This document shows positions 51,746 through 61,657 of a DNA stretch of 64,000 nt, in pieces. The stretch comes from Leisingera sp. ANG59. Its GTDB lineage: Bacteria > Pseudomonadota > Alphaproteobacteria > Rhodobacterales > Rhodobacteraceae. Location: NCBI RefSeq assembly GCF_013317235.1, contig NZ_WLCM01000005.1:87213-151212 (forward strand), given 5' to 3'. A program made the position numbers and the translations under genes. The notes beneath the pieces are model-generated. The model saw only the letters and a program-made list of their open reading frames with translations. It had not been told where the DNA came from and made no database searches. The first letter of the stretch is position 1; every line of letters begins with the position of its first letter.

Positions 51746-53638
51746 CTAGCCCTGCGCGTGGAAGTGGTCGTAAATCCGTTCTGCCAGCGCCTCAGATATT
51801 CCATCCACAGCCTTGAGGTCAGCCAGATTGGCACGGCTCACCGCCTTGGCGCTGCCGAAATGCGCCAGCAGCGCGCGCTTGCGCGAGGCGCCGACGCCAG
51901 GCACTTCGTCCAGCGGCGTGGCGCTTACGGCCTTGGCGCGTTTGGCGCGGTGGGTGCCGATGGCGAACCTGTGCGCCTCGTCACGCATCCGCTGGATAAA
52001 ATACAGCACCGGGTCGTTGCGCTGCAGCGCAAAGGCGTTTTCACCGGGGCGGTAGAATTCCTCCTTGCCGTGGTCGCGGTCGACGCCCTTGGCCACGCCC
52101 ACCATCGGGATATCCTGCACGCCGTGCTCCTCCATGATCTCCGCCACCGCCGAAACCTGGCCGGCGCCGCCGTCAATCAGCAAGAGATCCGGCCACAGGC
52201 CCTTGTCCCGGTCCGGGTCCTCTTTCAAGAGGCGCGAGAAACGGCGGTTCAGAACCTCCTTCATCATGCCGAAGTCATCGCCCGGCACCAGGTCGTCGCC
52301 CTTGATGTTGAACTTTCGGTAGGCGTTCTTCATGAAGCCCTCAGGCCCCATCACGATCATGCCGCCCACCGCATTGGTGCCCTGGATATGCGAGTTGTCG
52401 TAGACCTCGATCCGCTGCGGCGGGCCGTCCAGCCCAAAGGCCTCCGCCAGCCCGCGCAGCAGTTTCGCCTGGGTCGCGCTTTCGGCCATGCGGCGGGCGA
52501 GACTTTCGCGGGCGTTGCGCACGGCAAAGGCCACCAGCTCTGTCTTTTCGCCGCGCAGGGGCACCAGCAGCTCGACCTTGCGCTCGGCTTTCTCGCTCAG
52601 CGCCGCCTCCATCAGGTCGGCGTTTTCGATACCGTCTGACAGGATCAGCTGCCGCGGCGGCTCCTTGTTGCCGTAGAACTGGCCGAGGAAGGCCTCCATG
52701 ACCTCTGCCGGGCTCATGTCTGCATCCACCCGCGGATAGAAATCCTGGTTGCCCCAGTTCTGGTTGGCGCGGATGAAGAACACCTGCACGCAGGCCTGGC
52801 CGCCCTCCATGTGCAGGCCGATCACATCCGCCTCTGCCACGCCGCGCGGGTTGATGCCTTGCGAGGTCTGCACTTGGGTCAGCGCCTTGATCCGGTCGCG
52901 CAGCGCGGCGGCGCGCTCGAACTCCATCGCCTCAGACGCTGCCATCATCTGCTCCGCCAGCTCCTCCTGGATCTTGGTGGAACGGCCGGACAGGAAACGC
53001 TCGGCGTCGCGCACGCTGGCGGCGTAATCCTCTTCGCTGATCAGCCCGGTGCAGGGCGCGGTGCAGCGCTTGATCTGGTACTGCAGGCAGGGGCGCGTGC
53101 GGGTCTCGAACATCGAATCCGAGCAGTTGCGCAACAGGAACGCCTTTTGCAGCTGGTTGAGCGTCCGGTTCACCGCGCCTGCGCTGGCGAAGGGGCCGAA
53201 ATAACTGCCCTTCTGCTTGCGGGCACCGCGGTGTTTCTTGATCTGCGGAAAGGCATGATCCTTGGCCACCAGGATATTGGGGAAGCTTTTGTCGTCGCGC
53301 AGCAGCACGTTGTACTTGGGCTTCAGCTGCTTGATCAGGTTCTGCTCCAGCAGCAGCGCCTCGGTCTCGGTCCGGGTCGTCAGGAACATCATCGAGGCGG
53401 TGAGCGCGATCATCCGCTCGATCCGCGGGCTGTTGCCGGGGCGGGTATAATTCGACACCCGCGCCTTGAGATTGCGCGCCTTGCCCACGTAGAGCACCCG
53501 GCTGTCCGCATCCAGCATCCGGTAGACACCGGGCGAAGCGTCCAGAGTTTTCACATAATCCTGGATCACTGCATAGCCAGTGCGTGCAGGCGAATCCGGA
53601 GCTGTATCGGAAGGCTGGTCGATCATGCGCCCAGACAT
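51746..53638 (-). CDS. uvrC: Excinuclease ABC subunit C
   Basis: A 630-residue nuclease of nucleotide excision repair that makes both cuts around a lesion. It has the N-terminal GIY-YIG domain ([20 protein letters not shown] near residue 35), a UVR motif near residue 235 ([18 protein letters not shown]), the RNase-H-like C-terminal nuclease domain ([32 protein letters not shown]) and helix-hairpin-helix repeats at the end ([19 protein letters not shown]). The ATG at 53638 has AGGGG about 7 bases upstream and was chosen over 53698. Confidence 0.96.
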   Translation of the reverse strand: MSGRMIDQPSDTAPDSPARTGYAVIQDYVKTLDASPGVYRMLDADSRVLYVGKARNLKARVSNYTRPGNSPRIERMIALTASMMFLTTRTETEALLLEQNLIKQLKPKYNVLLRDDKSFPNILVAKDHAFPQIKKHRGARKQKGSYFGPFASAGAVNRTLNQLQKAFLLRNCSDSMFETRTRPCLQYQIKRCTAPCTGLISEEDYAASVRDAERFLSGRSTKIQEELAEQMMAASEAMEFERAAALRDRIKALTQVQTSQGINPRGVAEADVIGLHMEGGQACVQVFFIRANQNWGNQDFYPRVDADMSPAEVMEAFLGQFYGNKEPPRQLILSDGIENADLMEAALSEKAERKVELLVPLRGEKTELVAFAVRNARESLARRMAESATQAKLLRGLAEAFGLDGPPQRIEVYDNSHIQGTNAVGGMIVMGPEGFMKNAYRKFNIKGDDLVPGDDFGMMKEVLNRRFSRLLKEDPDRDKGLWPDLLLIDGGAGQVSAVAEIMEEHGVQDIPMVGVAKGVDRDHGKEEFYRPGENAFALQRNDPVLYFIQRMRDEAHRFAIGTHRAKRAKAVSATPLDEVPGVGASRKRALLAHFGSAKAVSRANLADLKAVDGISEALAERIYDHFHAQG

Positions 53639-53937
53639 ATGATTCCCTGCCCCTGGCTGCAATGTTTGCCTGTCAGGATCAAGAGCGGGAAAATCCACGG
53701 AAGCTGTGGATAACTACGGAGATATCTTTGGGCTATCCCGCCTTTTCTCTTATTTCAGAGCAGTTTTGGACGAATGCCTAAAATTTAGGCGCTGAACTAA
53801 GCTGCTGATTCAATGGGAAACTTTTCCCGCAACCTGTCAAGGTTTTGAAAAGAAAGGTACTTTTGTAACGCTTCCGTGACGGCAGGTGAGCCGGTGCAAA
53901 ACTTGCAGCAAAAGGGGCGGTTTTATCGCTGTTTGCG
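53639..53937. other. 299-bp non-coding region between uvrC and the SDR gene
   Basis: No supported gene is present. It should hold the uvrC promoter and the 3' end of the SDR transcript. It includes the 15-base palindrome GCCTAAA-A-TTTAGGC at 53776-53790, an AT-rich dyad with an operator-like look. The sequence is less GC-rich than the coding neighbours. Confidence 0.55.
53776..53790. promoter_or_regulatory. AT-rich palindrome upstream of uvrC
   Basis: GCCTAAA-A-TTTAGGC is a perfect 7-bp inverted repeat around one base, about 140 bp before the uvrC start. It could be a repressor site or part of a terminator. The binding factor is unknown; it does not match the alphaproteobacterial LexA motif GAAC-N7-GTAC. 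Confidence 0.35.
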
Positions 53938-54714
53938 TCACTCAAGCCCATCGCTGTCCGGGGTCCTCCAGCACAGGTGCTGGCCGCCATCCACGCAAAT
54001 CATCTGGCCCGTCACCGCCTTGGCCTGCAGCAGGTAGCTGAGCGCTGCTGTCACGTCTTCTGCATCTGCCCCGCGCTGCAGAATAGTAGCCCTGCGCTGG
54101 CGGGAGAACTGCTTCACGCTCTGCCGTGGTCCCTGCAGGGTCGGGCCTGGGCCGATGGCGTTGACACGGATTCGCGGGGCCAGCGCCTGTGCCGCCGTCT
54201 GCGTCAGTGTCCACAGCGCCGATTTGGCCAGGGTGTAGCTCATGAATTCAGGCGTCAGCTTGCGCACCCGCTGGTCGACCATGTTGACCGCCAGCCCCCA
54301 GGCGCGCGGCTCGCCGCCCGCATCCATTTCTACCGGGACTTCTTGCGCTGCCATCGCCTGCAGCAGAACGAAAGGGGCCCGCAAGTTGCTGTCCAGATGC
54401 CGGTCCCAGCTGCCTCGGGTTGCCGTGCACAGGGTATCATGCTCGAACACGGAGGCATTGTTTACAAGGCAAGTGATGGGTCCACCCAACGCCTCGGACG
54501 CGCGCGGAAGCAGAGGCTGTGTTTGATCCTCCTTCTGAAGATCCGCCTGCAATGCCGCAGCCTGACGGCCCATCGCGCTGATCTGCGACGCCACCGCCTC
54601 AGCTTCCTCCGCCGAGGTGGCATAATGCACAGCCACGTCATACCCCCGCGCCGCCAGTTCCAGCGCCATGGCCCGGCCCAGCCGCCTGCCCGCTCCGGTC
54701 ACCAATGCCCGCAT
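53938..54714 (-). CDS. SDR oxidoreductase, FolM/pteridine reductase-like
   Basis: A 258-residue short-chain dehydrogenase. The nucleotide motif TGAGRRLGRAMA with Arg residues (TGxxxRxG) and the catalytic set Asp-Tyr-Lys (NMVDQRVRKL and YTLAK near residues 145 and 159), with Asp in place of the usual Ser, fit pteridine reductases and FolM-type dihydromonapterin/dihydrofolate reductases. The family NNAS motif is at LVNNASVFEHD. It probably supports reduced folate or pterin supply. It lies 33 bases after the Ca/Na antiporter gene on the same strand. Confidence 0.82.
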   Translation of the reverse strand: MRALVTGAGRRLGRAMALELAARGYDVAVHYATSAEEAEAVASQISAMGRQAAALQADLQKEDQTQPLLPRASEALGGPITCLVNNASVFEHDTLCTATRGSWDRHLDSNLRAPFVLLQAMAAQEVPVEMDAGGEPRAWGLAVNMVDQRVRKLTPEFMSYTLAKSALWTLTQTAAQALAPRIRVNAIGPGPTLQGPRQSVKQFSRQRRATILQRGADAEDVTAALSYLLQAKAVTGQMICVDGGQHLCWRTPDSDGLE

Positions 54715-54747
54715 CTGCGCCTCCCTGCTGCTGCCGTTGAAACAGAG

Positions 54748-55704
54748 TTAGAACAGGACGAAGAGATAGGCCAGATACAGCACGGTCAGAATGCCGCCCC
54801 AGATGCGGGTGATGTCCTGCTTGAAGAAGACAAAAGGGATCAGCAGCAGCGAGGCAGTCAGCATCACCCACAGGTCGAACCGCAGGAACTCCGGGTCTAC
54901 GCTGATCGGACCGACAAAGGTGGCAATGCCGATGATGGCCAGCAGGTTGAACATGTTGGAACCGATCACATTGCCCAACGCCACATCGGCCTGGCGGCGC
55001 AGGGCCGCCATCACGGTAGTGGCCAGCTCCGGCAGCGAAGTGCCGATCGCCACCAGTGTCAGGCCGATCACGGTTTCGCTGATCCCATAGGTGCGCGCAA
55101 TGATGCTGGCATTGTCCACCAGCAGGTCAGCCCCCAGCGGCAGGCCGATCAGGCCCAGCAGCAGATAGATGCAGACCCGCCAGTACGGCATGTCCGGGTC
55201 GGCTTCCTCGATCTCTTCCAGGTCCGTATCCGCGGCACAGCCTTTGCCGTTGCGCCGGTGGTTGCGTGCCTCGTGAAAGGCTATGCCCAGCACCCCGGCA
55301 AGCGCGGCCAGCAGAATCAGGCCGGACCAGATGGTGAAGGTGCCGCAGAAGGCCAACCCGATGAACAGCACGGAGGCCCCGAGCATGAATATGTAGTTCT
55401 TGCGGGTGCTGCATTCGCTGGTGTGCAGGGCGCGCATCAGTGCGGGAATGCCCAGCACCAGCAGGATATTGGCGGTGTTCGAGCCCACCACGTTGCCCAG
55501 CGCGATACCGTCTGCCCCCTCATGCACAGCACTGATGGCAATGAGCAGCTCCGGCGCCGAGGTGCCGAAGGCCACGATGGTAAGGCTCACGATCAGCGCA
55601 GGCACCCCTAGCCGCAGGCTGAGGTTCACCGCACCGCGCACCAGCGCGTCACCCGCCAGCAGCAGGATCACCAGACCAAGCGCCGAGTACAGCCATGGCA
55701 TCAT
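54748..55704 (-). CDS. Calcium/sodium antiporter (YrbG/CaCA family)
   Basis: A 318-residue inner-membrane exchanger with about ten helices in two inverted repeats. The alpha-repeat motifs are AFGTSAPELLIAISAVHEGADGIALGNVVGSNTAN near residue 46 and AIGTSLPELATTVMAALRRQADVALGNVIGSN near residue 210 (parts shown). The length fits YrbG. ATGA coupling to the zinc-ribbon mini-gene upstream places it in the sppA operon. Confidence 0.93.
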   Translation of the reverse strand: MMPWLYSALGLVILLLAGDALVRGAVNLSLRLGVPALIVSLTIVAFGTSAPELLIAISAVHEGADGIALGNVVGSNTANILLVLGIPALMRALHTSECSTRKNYIFMLGASVLFIGLAFCGTFTIWSGLILLAALAGVLGIAFHEARNHRRNGKGCAADTDLEEIEEADPDMPYWRVCIYLLLGLIGLPLGADLLVDNASIIARTYGISETVIGLTLVAIGTSLPELATTVMAALRRQADVALGNVIGSNMFNLLAIIGIATFVGPISVDPEFLRFDLWVMLTASLLLIPFVFFKQDITRIWGGILTVLYLAYLFVLF

Positions 55705-55904
55705 TTGCCACGATCTCCTTTTCTACAGGCGCACGGCCCCTTGCCGATCTTGAACCGGCCGCATGACGGGCAGCGCCTGGAATTGATTTGCTTCTGGCCG
55801 GGAAACCGCAGCTTGCCGAACATCGCAAGCACAGCCATCACCACCAGAAAGATTGCAACGATCTTGAACAGCACGTCAGAGACCGAAACGCGCGTATTCG
55901 GCAC
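55701..55904 (-). CDS. Small membrane protein with C-terminal zinc-ribbon-like motif
   Basis: A 67-residue protein starting at GTG 55904, inside the end of sppA (29-base overlap), and ending over the antiporter start (ATGA). One hydrophobic helix (about residues 11-29, VLFKIVAIFLVVMAVLAMF) is followed by RRCPSCGRFKIGKGPCACRKGD, with four cysteines in a C-x2-C...C-x-C pattern that could bind zinc (parts shown). The family is not recognised. A role in processing or ion handling is suggested only by its neighbours. Confidence 0.75.
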   Translation of the reverse strand: MPNTRVSVSDVLFKIVAIFLVVMAVLAMFGKLRFPGQKQINSRRCPSCGRFKIGKGPCACRKGDRGK

Positions 55905-56673
55905 GCTCCTCGATCCCGGCCAGCGCGTCCTGCGCGACCTGCATGCCGAAGCGGCTCCAGAACGGTTTTTTCAGGCCGTAGCGGCGGAAGCGGACCTTCT
56001 CGCCGAACCGTTCCTGCATTTTGGGTTTCAGATGGCCGATGCCGTCGATCAGCCCCAGCTCCTCGGCCCGGCGCGCCAGCCAGATCTCGCCGGTGAACAG
56101 GTCTTCATCGCTGTGCAGCTTGGACCCGCGGCGTTCGGTGATATGGTCGATGAAGTTGGCGTGGATGTCGTTCAGGATCACCTTGAGGCGTTTGACATCC
56201 TCGGGCTTCTCCGGACGGAACGGGTCCAGCATGGACTTGCTCTCCCCCGCGGTATAAACCCGCCGCTCCACGCCCTGGCGGGCCAGCAGCACATGGGCGC
56301 CAAAGCCAGCCGATATGACCCCGACCGAACCCAGCACGGAGCTGGCGTCGGCCCAGATCTCATCCGCAGCCGCGGCCAGCCAGTAGCCGCCGGAAGCGGC
56401 CACGTCCTCGACAAAGGCATAGACCGGGATGTTCATTTCCTCGGCCAGGCGGCGGATGCGGGCGCCGATCATCGAGCTTTGCACCGGCGAGCCGCCGGGA
56501 GAGTTGATTTCCAGCGCCACCGCGGCGGGCTTGCCCTTGCGGAAGGCGCGCTCCAGCACCGGGGCCAGCGCGGTATCGCTGAGGGAGCCGCGGCCTGGCA
56601 TGCCGATGGCGCCATTGAGGCGCACGACTGCCACCAGCGGCTGTCTTTTCAGGAAAGGCAGGCGAAATCTCAT
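55876..56673 (-). CDS. sppA: S49-family serine peptidase (SppA-like)
   Basis: A 265-residue S49 peptidase, shorter than the 67-kDa SppA and close to the SohB/SppA-short type. Motifs: VALEINSPGGSPVQSSMIG with the family N-S-P-G-G near residue 66, and the nucleophile serine in VEDVAASGGYWLAAAADEIW near residue 108; ISAGFGAHV and Lys near 160 are consistent with the Ser-Lys dyad (parts shown). It cleaves signal peptides or small membrane peptides at the inner membrane. The start at 56673 (MRFRLPFLKRQP) replaces a longer frame. Confidence 0.9.
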   Translation of the reverse strand: MRFRLPFLKRQPLVAVVRLNGAIGMPGRGSLSDTALAPVLERAFRKGKPAAVALEINSPGGSPVQSSMIGARIRRLAEEMNIPVYAFVEDVAASGGYWLAAAADEIWADASSVLGSVGVISAGFGAHVLLARQGVERRVYTAGESKSMLDPFRPEKPEDVKRLKVILNDIHANFIDHITERRGSKLHSDEDLFTGEIWLARRAEELGLIDGIGHLKPKMQERFGEKVRFRRYGLKKPFWSRFGMQVAQDALAGIEERAEYARFGL

Positions 56674-56984
56674 GGCGCCGATGTAGAGGGCCGCCCGGGG
56701 TGAAACAAGGTGCGCGGTATTGGGAATTGGCGTGAAATGCAAAAACCGCCCCGCCGCGGGCATAATTGCAACGCTGGTCTGCGCCTGCAAATAGCCCGGA
56801 TGCTCTCCTGCCCGCCAGTCCTGCAGCTTGCAGCTGCCGCCTTACCATCAAGTCACGCGGCGCTTGCACCTAGCTGCCCGCGGAACACCCGGCACGCGGC
56901 ACGCGTGCCGGGCCCAACCGTGACGGGCGCCCTGCGGGTGTCCGGAGCGGGCGGGAGCGCTTTGTCTTGCCTGCAATGCCCGGA
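56674..56984. other. 311-bp non-coding region upstream of sppA
   Basis: No supported gene. The left part is the sppA promoter region. The right part holds the 3' end of the ABC operon and repeat element F. Short frames here lack ribosome-binding sites. Confidence 0.55.
56888..56958 (-). repeat. Two-hairpin intergenic element, copy F
   Basis: Lies 26 bases past the ABC permease stop. Hairpin 1 is a perfect 10-bp stem CCCGGCACGC-GGCAC-GCGTGCCGGG (56888-56912), overlapping the linker GGGCCCAACC. A weaker second stem (CGCCC-TGC-GGGTG) and AGCGGGCGGGAGC follow. The layout matches copies A, B and C, although this copy does not lie between convergent genes. Confidence 0.55.
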
Positions 56985-57746
56985 TCAGGCCCGGATGCGC
57001 CAGCCGGTTTTGAAGATCCACCAGATCACTGCCATGCAGGCCAGGGTAAAGCCGCCGATTGCACCGAGGCTCAGCAGCACCGGCACATCCGCCTGGCCGA
57101 AGAAGGCCCAGCGGAAGCCGGACACCAGATAAACCACCGGGTTGAACAGGGTGATCGTCTGCCACACCGGCGGCAGCATCGAGATCGAATAGAAAGACCC
57201 GCCCAGGAACACCAGCGGCGTCACCACCAGCAGCGGCACCAGCTGCAGCTGCTCGAAGTTCCCCGCCCAGATGCCGATGATGAAGCCCATCAGCGAGAAG
57301 CTGAGACAGGTCAGCACAAGGAACGCCACCATTGCCAGCGGGTGCTGGATGGACAGATCGACAAACAGCGACGCCGTGCACAGGATCACGGTGCCGATGA
57401 ACAGCGACTTGGTTGCCGCCGCGCCGACGAATCCCGCGACCACCTCAAGGAAATTGATCGGCGCCGACAGGATCTCATAGATATTGCCGATGAATTTCGG
57501 GAAGTAGATCCCGAAGGAGGCGTTCGAGATGCTCTGGGTGATCACCGACAGCATCACCAGCCCCGGCACAATGAAGGCGCCGTATTCGACCCCGTCGACC
57601 TCCTGAATGCGGCTGCCGATGGCGCTGCCGAACACCACGAAGTACAGCGACGTGGACAGAACCGGCGAGATGAAGCTTTGCAGGAAGGTGCGCCAGAACC
57701 GCGCCATTTCCGCCCTGTAGATGGTGGCAACTGCTGTCCAGTTCAT
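56985..57746 (-). CDS. ABC-2 type transporter permease
   Basis: A 253-residue inner-membrane protein with six helices, in the order of the ABC2_membrane family ([28 protein letters not shown] N-terminus, [21 protein letters not shown] near residue 175, [17 protein letters not shown]). It pairs with the ATP-binding subunit upstream through ATGA. Such two-gene systems export lipids, antibiotics or polysaccharide. The substrate is unknown. Confidence 0.92.
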   Translation of the reverse strand: MNWTAVATIYRAEMARFWRTFLQSFISPVLSTSLYFVVFGSAIGSRIQEVDGVEYGAFIVPGLVMLSVITQSISNASFGIYFPKFIGNIYEILSAPINFLEVVAGFVGAAATKSLFIGTVILCTASLFVDLSIQHPLAMVAFLVLTCLSFSLMGFIIGIWAGNFEQLQLVPLLVVTPLVFLGGSFYSISMLPPVWQTITLFNPVVYLVSGFRWAFFGQADVPVLLSLGAIGGFTLACMAVIWWIFKTGWRIRA

Positions 57747-58702
57747 GCTGCATCTCCCGAAACAGCCCCGCCTGAGGCTTTTCCGCCTGAAACCAGGCCG
57801 ACAAAGATGTCCTCCAGGCTGGATTCGCGGGTCTGCACGTCTGCCAGCACCAGACCGGCCTCCGCCACATCGTTCAGAAGCGTGGTGATGCCCGTCCGTT
57901 CCGCCCGGGTGTCATATGTGTAAAGCAGCGCATCGCCGCCGTTGACGATCTGCAGGTTGTGCTGCGCCAGCGCCGCAGGGATCGCGGTGACCGGTGCGGT
58001 CAGCTGCACCTCCAGCTGCTTCTGCCCCATCCGGGCCATCAGCTGCTCCTTCTCCTCGACCAGCAGAAGCTCACCGCCGGTGATGACCCCGACCCGGTCG
58101 GCAATCGCTTCGGCTTCCTCGATGTAATGCGTTGTCAGGATGATGGTGACCCCGTCCGCCTTCAGCTCGCGGACGATCCCCCACATGTCCTTGCGCAATT
58201 CGACGTCGACACCCGCGGTCGGCTCATCCAGAAACAGGATGCGCGGCTCATGCGCCAGCGCCTTGGCGATCAGCACGCGCCTTTTCATGCCGCCCGAAAG
58301 ATCCATGATCCGGCTGTCCCGCTTTTCCCACAGAGACAGTTTGCGCAGCACGTCTTCCACCAGCGCCGGGCTGGCAGGCTTGCCGAACAGGCCGCGGGAG
58401 AAGGTGACCGTGTCCAGAACCTTGGTGAAGGGCTCCAGCGTGATCTCCTGCGGCACCAGCCCGATCAGGGCACGCGCCTGCCGGAACTGGCCGACATTGT
58501 CGAACCCGCCAACGCTGACACTGCCGGAAGTCGCGGTGGTTATACCGCAAATGGTTGAAATCAGGGTGGTCTTGCCCGCGCCATTGGGGCCGAGCAGTGC
58601 CAGGATTTCACCTTCTTCAATATCCAGCGAGACGCCTTTCAGCGCCTGGAAGCCGCCATCGTATGTTTTGCGCAGATCGCGGATGGACAGGATCGCTGCC
58701 AT
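57743..58702 (-). CDS. ABC transporter ATP-binding protein (DrrA/CcmA-like)
   Basis: A 319-residue ATPase with Walker [15 protein letters not shown] (about residue 36), Q-loop VPQEI, the signature [15 protein letters not shown] (about residue 138), Walker [14 protein letters not shown] and the switch His [10 protein letters not shown]. The C-terminal extension (residues 230-319) is typical of ABC-2 exporters. It is coupled to the permease by ATGA. Start [15 protein letters not shown]. Confidence 0.94.
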   Translation of the reverse strand: MAAILSIRDLRKTYDGGFQALKGVSLDIEEGEILALLGPNGAGKTTLISTICGITTATSGSVSVGGFDNVGQFRQARALIGLVPQEITLEPFTKVLDTVTFSRGLFGKPASPALVEDVLRKLSLWEKRDSRIMDLSGGMKRRVLIAKALAHEPRILFLDEPTAGVDVELRKDMWGIVRELKADGVTIILTTHYIEEAEAIADRVGVITGGELLLVEEKEQLMARMGQKQLEVQLTAPVTAIPAALAQHNLQIVNGGDALLYTYDTRAERTGITTLLNDVAEAGLVLADVQTRESSLEDIFVGLVSGGKASGGAVSGDAA

Positions 58703-58813
58703 GATGCCTCCGGGATGGTCTCAAATCCGGGCCACCCTAGCGGCGGTCTGCCGCATCTGCCAGCCCTGCGCCGTGGATCGGTCCGCAGAATGGCCTGTGC
58801 GCCAGTGCAGGGG

Positions 58814-59335
58814 TCAGCCGCGCCCTGTCACCTTGCTGAACCAGCCCTTCTTTTCTTCACCCTCTTCCGCTGTATCGCCATCCTGGCTTTCCTCTTCCGG
58901 CGCCAGATGCGCCTGCAGGTTGGCAAAGAACTGATCCGCCATCTTCTTGGCAAAGCCGTCGATGATCCGGCTGCCCAGCTGCGCCAGCTTGCCGCCGACC
59001 TTGGCCTCCACGTCATAGGACAGCAATGTGCCGGTTTCCGACGGCGCCAGCGTCACCACCGCACCGCCTTTGGCGAATCCCGCCGCGCCGCCCTTGCCCT
59101 CGCCGGAGATGGTCAGCTTCTCGTTTGCAGCCAGATCCGACAGCGTAACCTTCCCCTTGAAGGTGGCTTTGACCGGCCCGACCTTCTGAGTGACCGTGGC
59201 CTCGAACCCGTCTTCCGGCGTGCCGACCACTTCCTGCGCGCCGGGCACGCAGGCCTGCAGCACCTCCGGGCTCAGCAGCGCCGCATAGACGGTTGCGGGG
59301 TCAGCGGCGATCTCTTTTTGGTCACTCATCTGCAT
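58814..59335 (-). CDS. CoxG/SRPBCC-family protein
   Basis: A 173-residue protein with a START/SRPBCC-like domain of CoxG type (carbon monoxide dehydrogenase subunit G family): EIAADPATVYAALLSPEVLQACVPGAQEVV near residue 10, VGPVKATFKGKVTLSDL and GGKLAQLGSRIIDGFAKKMADQFFANL (parts shown). The acidic tail (about 150-165) ends WFSKVTGRG. CoxG is linked to membrane anchoring or maturation of CO dehydrogenase-type molybdoenzymes, but no cox genes are here. GGGAGG lies 7 bases before the ATG at 59335. Confidence 0.85.
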   Translation of the reverse strand: MQMSDQKEIAADPATVYAALLSPEVLQACVPGAQEVVGTPEDGFEATVTQKVGPVKATFKGKVTLSDLAANEKLTISGEGKGGAAGFAKGGAVVTLAPSETGTLLSYDVEAKVGGKLAQLGSRIIDGFAKKMADQFFANLQAHLAPEEESQDGDTAEEGEEKKGWFSKVTGRG

Positions 59336-59472
59336 GGTGAAGCCTCCCTGGCGCTTGCTTGCGGACTGTTCCAGACCTAGCCCCCTGCTCCGCCCCTGCC
59401 AAGCCTGCAGTGACATTCTGGCATCTTGCGGCCGCTCCCGGCTTTCTTGCCGGCGGCGGTTTAGCCGATTTT

Positions 59473-59515
59473 ATCTTGACGTCAAGATTTTGCGCCATTA
59501 TCTCGACATCAAGAT
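59473..59515. promoter_or_regulatory. Tandem palindromic operator upstream of the NAD(P)-binding gene
   Basis: ATCTTGAC-GTCAAGAT (59473-59488) is a perfect 16-bp palindrome. A close second copy ATCTCGAC-ATCAAGAT (59500-59515) lies 27 bp further, centre to centre, and is flanked by TT...AA. Both sit 28-70 bp before the start codon at 59544. Paired 16-bp dyads of this kind suit a MarR- or TetR-type dimeric repressor. No such regulator gene is adjacent. Confidence 0.65.
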
Positions 59516-59543
59516 AAATGCAAAGCCAACACAGGAGCACACC

Positions 59544-60218
59544 ATGAAGATCATTCTCTTTGGCGCCACCGGAGACGCCGGCGGTGCAGCATTGCAGGCG
59601 GCCGTTGCCCGCGGCCACCAGGTCACCGCGGTTGCACGCCGCCCGCAGGCCCTGGCGGCGATCAGCCCGCTGGTGACACCGCTGGCACTGGATCTGCTGG
59701 CAGAGCCGCAAGCTGCAGCAGACGCCGCCGCGGGCCACGATTTGGCCATCAGCACCCTGCGCCCGCCCGCTGGGCGCGAGCCGGACATGGTGCCGCTGAC
59801 CCGCACTGCGCTGGCGGCGGCACGGCAAGCCGGGATCCCGGTTCTGGTCACCGGCGGCGCCGCAACGCTGAAACTGGCAGACGGCAGCGGCCACACGGTG
59901 CTGAGCGCACCGGGCTTCCTGCCCGGCAGCGTCCGCCCGATTGCAGAGGCCTGCGCCGCGCAGGACGCGCTGCTGGAGGCGGAAACAGAGGCGCAATGGA
60001 CCTGCCTGCGCCCGCCCGCGATGCTGACGGAGGGGCCGCAGACCGGCAGCTACCGCTTCGGCACCGACACGCTGGTCACCGATGCAAAGGGCAACTCGCA
60101 GATTTCCTTTGCCGATTTCGGTGCGGCGCTGCTGGATCTGGCCGAAACCCCGCGCGGCATCCGGCAGAAGCTTACCGTTGCGTGGGGTGCTCCCGCCCCC
60201 GCCCTGGCGGCCGGCTGA
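59544..60218 (+). CDS. NAD(P)-binding (atypical SDR / NmrA-like) protein
   Basis: A 224-residue protein with a Rossmann start MKIILFGATGDAGGAAL, where GxxGxxG binds NAD(P), and an HQVTAVARRP segment for cofactor choice. It resembles the NAD(P)H-binding 'SDR a5' group of small oxidoreductase-like proteins (e.g. YwnB type). The active-site Tyr-Lys pair is not obvious. AGGAG lies 7 bases before the ATG. The tandem operator upstream suggests tight control by a repressor responding to a chemical or redox signal. Confidence 0.85.
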   Translation: MKIILFGATGDAGGAALQAAVARGHQVTAVARRPQALAAISPLVTPLALDLLAEPQAAADAAAGHDLAISTLRPPAGREPDMVPLTRTALAAARQAGIPVLVTGGAATLKLADGSGHTVLSAPGFLPGSVRPIAEACAAQDALLEAETEAQWTCLRPPAMLTEGPQTGSYRFGTDTLVTDAKGNSQISFADFGAALLDLAETPRGIRQKLTVAWGAPAPALAAG

Positions 60219-60237
60219 CGCCGCCCTTGGGCCAGCG

Positions 60238-60333
60238 TTGGGCCGGGCAGCACGCGGCCGCGTGCTGCAGCGCCGCGCGCCAGCGCGGCGCCGGGCCCGC
60301 GGCTTTGCCGGGCAAAGCCGCGGGTGCCGTTCG
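60238..60333 (-). repeat. Compound intergenic hairpin element, copy D
   Basis: Lies between convergent genes, 37 bases past the pobA stop. It contains three consecutive hairpins: AGCACGCGG-CCGCGTGCT (60249-60266, perfect 18-bp palindrome), GCGCCGCGC-GCCA-GCGCGGCGC (60270-60291) and CCGCGGCTTTGC-CGG-GCAAAGCCGCGG (60297-60323, 12-bp stem). It shares the GCGCGGCGCC-GGGCCC block with the other elements and has TTGGGCCGGGC at its start. It is the most structured copy and could be a composite. Confidence 0.55.
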
Positions 60334-60370
60334 CTCGCCCGATGACCGGATCAGCCGCAGGACAGCGCCC

Positions 60371-61594
<1,224 letters not shown>

Positions 61595-61598
61595 TTAT

Positions 61599-61615
61599 GC
61601 ACCAACCGCTGGTGC
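61599..61615. promoter_or_regulatory. Inverted repeat between pobA and the AraC regulator
   Basis: GCACCA-ACCGC-TGGTGC is a 6-bp dyad in the 105-bp shared promoter of pobA (start 61552) and the AraC gene (start near 61658). It is a candidate regulator site. The partner is unproven. Confidence 0.4.
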
Positions 61616-61657
61616 CTGCGAATGGACCAAGCGCGCCAATACTTGTACATATCAAAC

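Noticed and set aside
53977..55611. 544-codon plus-strand frame opposite the SDR and antiporter genes
   Set aside because: Shadow frame with Gln/His/Arg-rich composition.
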